Positions 62,850-64,000 of a DNA stretch of 64,000 nucleotides are shown here, piece by piece. The DNA is from Maribacter algarum (ex Zhang et al. 2020) (GTDB lineage: Bacteria; Bacteroidota; Bacteroidia; Flavobacteriales; Flavobacteriaceae). Numbering within the stretch: position 1 is the stretch's first letter; every line of letters starts with the position of its first letter. Under the pieces are notes generated by a model. The model did no database searches. It had not been told where the DNA came from and saw only the letters and a program-made list of their open reading frames with translations. The position numbers were made by a program, and so were the translations under genes. The DNA is taken from contig NZ_VATY01000001.1 of assembly GCF_005885635.1 (NCBI RefSeq), positions 868,001-932,000 on the forward strand. Direction: 5' to 3'.

Positions 62850-64000
62850 TTAGAGCGACACATTCAATTTTTCTGGAGGATTCAATTCTTTTAAATACGC
62901 AACCAAATTTATAACCTCTTCATCAGTAAGATTGTTCAAAAGTCCATCTGGCATCATTGACTTTGTTGTTACTTCTCGATTTTGGATTTTTGAGGTGCTT
63001 ATGGAAATAGGATCCTGACCAACAACTCTCAAGGTTACATTCCTATCGTTTTCAGAAATGATATTTCCACTATACGTTCGTCCATCATTTGTGGTGATAA
63101 CAACGGTCTTATAATCGTTTTGAATGTCACCGTTAGGATTTAAAATATTACTTAAAAGATAAGCTGTATTGGTTCTGTTGGAGCCAGTCAAATCTGGTCC
63201 AATAACACCCCCTTCGCCGTGCATCATATGACAGGCTGAGCAAGTGCGCTGATAAATGGCTTCACCTTCAGTAAGATTTGCTTTTGAAATCGCAGCATCA
63301 CTAAGTAATCTTTGGTACTTACTGAAATGCCCCTGTTTATCGCCTGAAATCTCATCTATTGGCCCCCAGATTTCGACAAATCCATTCCCGACCACCCTTT
63401 TTAATTGCAGGGCTACATAGGCTGGAATATCTTTTTTAGGCATAGACCCATCCTTTATGGCAAGCGCCAAAGGCCAACCATAAACAGGTCTTGAAGCCAA
63501 GGTTTGAATCACTTCTTGCTTTTCTAAAACTGAGTAGTTGGGATATTCTTTCAATATAAGTTTACCCAAATCTTCATTGTTATAGGCAGCAATCGCTCTA
63601 ATAGCATCTAATCTTAATTTTGGATTTTGGAGCAATTTGGGTAAAATAGTTTCCAATTCTTTTCGCTGCTGCACGGCTAAGTTTTTGATGGCATTTTGCT
63701 GCTGTTCAACTTCTGCATTCGGGTTGTTTACAATCGCCATCATTTTTATGGCTGCCTCAACACTACCAAAACGTTGGGCAATTTCATCAGAGATTACTGC
63801 CAAATTTGAGTCGGATTGTAATTTCTTATAGGTCGCCGACCAATTCGATGGTTCTTTCAAATCAGCTCTACTCTCTAAGCCTGACAACATGCCATTCAAA
63901 AGATGTATTTGTTCTTTGGATTTTTCTGCTACTCCGGCAACTAGTTGTTCCAACTTTTCTCCATCGACAAGTCTTCGACCTATTTTTTCTATAATTGAGG
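62850..64000 (-). CDS. PVC-type haem-binding protein, 5' end beyond the window
   Basis: The frame stays open to the right edge, so the N-terminus is outside and the TTG at 63953 is not a true start. The visible 383 residues are HEAT-like helices followed by a C-terminal cytochrome c domain with CSACH (at 63228-63242) and the motif ACHMMHGEGGVIGPDLTG. The latter is characteristic of the putative haem-binding domain TIGR02603 at the end of PVC dehydrogenases. DGRTYSGNIISEN and MMPDGLLNNLTDEEVINLVAYL complete that domain. It is the 3' part of a large extracytoplasmic electron-transfer protein, 27 bases upstream of the Gfo/Idh/MocA gene. Confidence 0.9.
   Translation of the reverse strand, partial: SIIEKIGRRLVDGEKLEQLVAGVAEKSKEQIHLLNGMLSGLESRADLKEPSNWSATYKKLQSDSNLAVISDEIAQRFGSVEAAIKMMAIVNNPNAEVEQQQNAIKNLAVQQRKELETILPKLLQNPKLRLDAIRAIAAYNNEDLGKLILKEYPNYSVLEKQEVIQTLASRPVYGWPLALAIKDGSMPKKDIPAYVALQLKRVVGNGFVEIWGPIDEISGDKQGHFSKYQRLLSDAAISKANLTEGEAIYQRTCSACHMMHGEGGVIGPDLTGSNRTNTAYLLSNILNPNGDIQNDYKTVVITTNDGRTYSGNIISENDRNVTLRVVGQDPISISTSKIQNREVTTKSMMPDGLLNNLTDEEVINLVAYLKELNPPEKLNVSL

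Noticed and set aside
1-64000. CRISPR arrays, insertion sequences, toxin-antitoxin or phage-defence genes
   Set aside because: No regularly spaced repeats, transposase motifs or defence-type proteins were seen on either strand.

Overview
The window looks like a chromosome segment of a marine Flavobacteriaceae (Bacteroidota) bacterium. The evidence is low GC content, Bacteroidota-type promoters (TTG / TAnnTTTG), lipoproteins and secreted proteins with flavobacterial-style signal peptides, an SDR-type threonine dehydrogenase, and many genes for degrading sulfated or uronic-acid carbohydrates. No rRNA, transposase, phage, plasmid or CRISPR signature was seen. One tRNA, tRNA-Arg(CCT), is present.

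Region 1 (1-18.7 kb) is mixed housekeeping and hypothetical content. It starts with the 3' part of a large BNR/VPS10-type beta-propeller protein and a pentapeptide-repeat protein. It continues with small unknowns, a CBS-pair protein, an M28 membrane peptidase, NAD-binding SDR proteins, a TPR protein, an SRPBCC-ArsR pair with its own operator, a cyclase-like/SRPBCC fusion, threonine dehydrogenase, and an inositol-dehydrogenase-like gene. It ends with an AlgI-type MBOAT acyltransferase and its SGNH partner.

Region 2 (18.7-34 kb) holds two convergent operons whose stop codons overlap. The plus-strand operon (18971-24746) encodes a sodium/solute symporter, a DUF4434 protein, an AGE-type epimerase and an exported FAD oxidoreductase. 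The minus-strand operon (33838 down to 24743) encodes a PQQ/sorbosone-type dehydrogenase fused to cytochrome c, an amidohydrolase, an RraA-like aldolase, two RidA proteins, a SelA-like PLP ammonia-lyase and a complete TRAP transporter. All its enzymes carry export signals. In order, they could oxidise, deacetylate, deaminate and cleave an amino sugar in the periplasm and import the product. This is the strongest candidate for an undescribed system here.

Region 3 (34-44.6 kb) begins with a CBM9-like lipoprotein and a Planctomycetes-style pair (PSCyt/DUF1549/DUF1553 plus Tat-exported DUF1501). A leaderless, cytoplasmic gene set follows: a rhamnose-mutarotase-like protein, a GH88-like unsaturated glucuronyl hydrolase, an Old Yellow Enzyme, an SDR, and a two-gene symporter.

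Region 4 (44.6-64 kb) combines three Gfo/Idh/MocA oxidoreductases with two xylose-isomerase-like TIM barrels, a zinc alcohol dehydrogenase, a sugar-nucleotide-type epimerase, an MFS transporter and a ThuA protein. It also has a sulfatase and three PVC-type haem-c proteins; the last runs off the window end. This gene mix resembles modules that process carbohydrates through keto-sugar intermediates. No SusC/SusD pair, regulator gene or polysaccharide lyase is present. Two LacI-like operators (33990 and 53293) suggest shared control by a regulator encoded elsewhere. Four copies of a dRS3-like palindromic repeat occur, one of them inside a reading frame.
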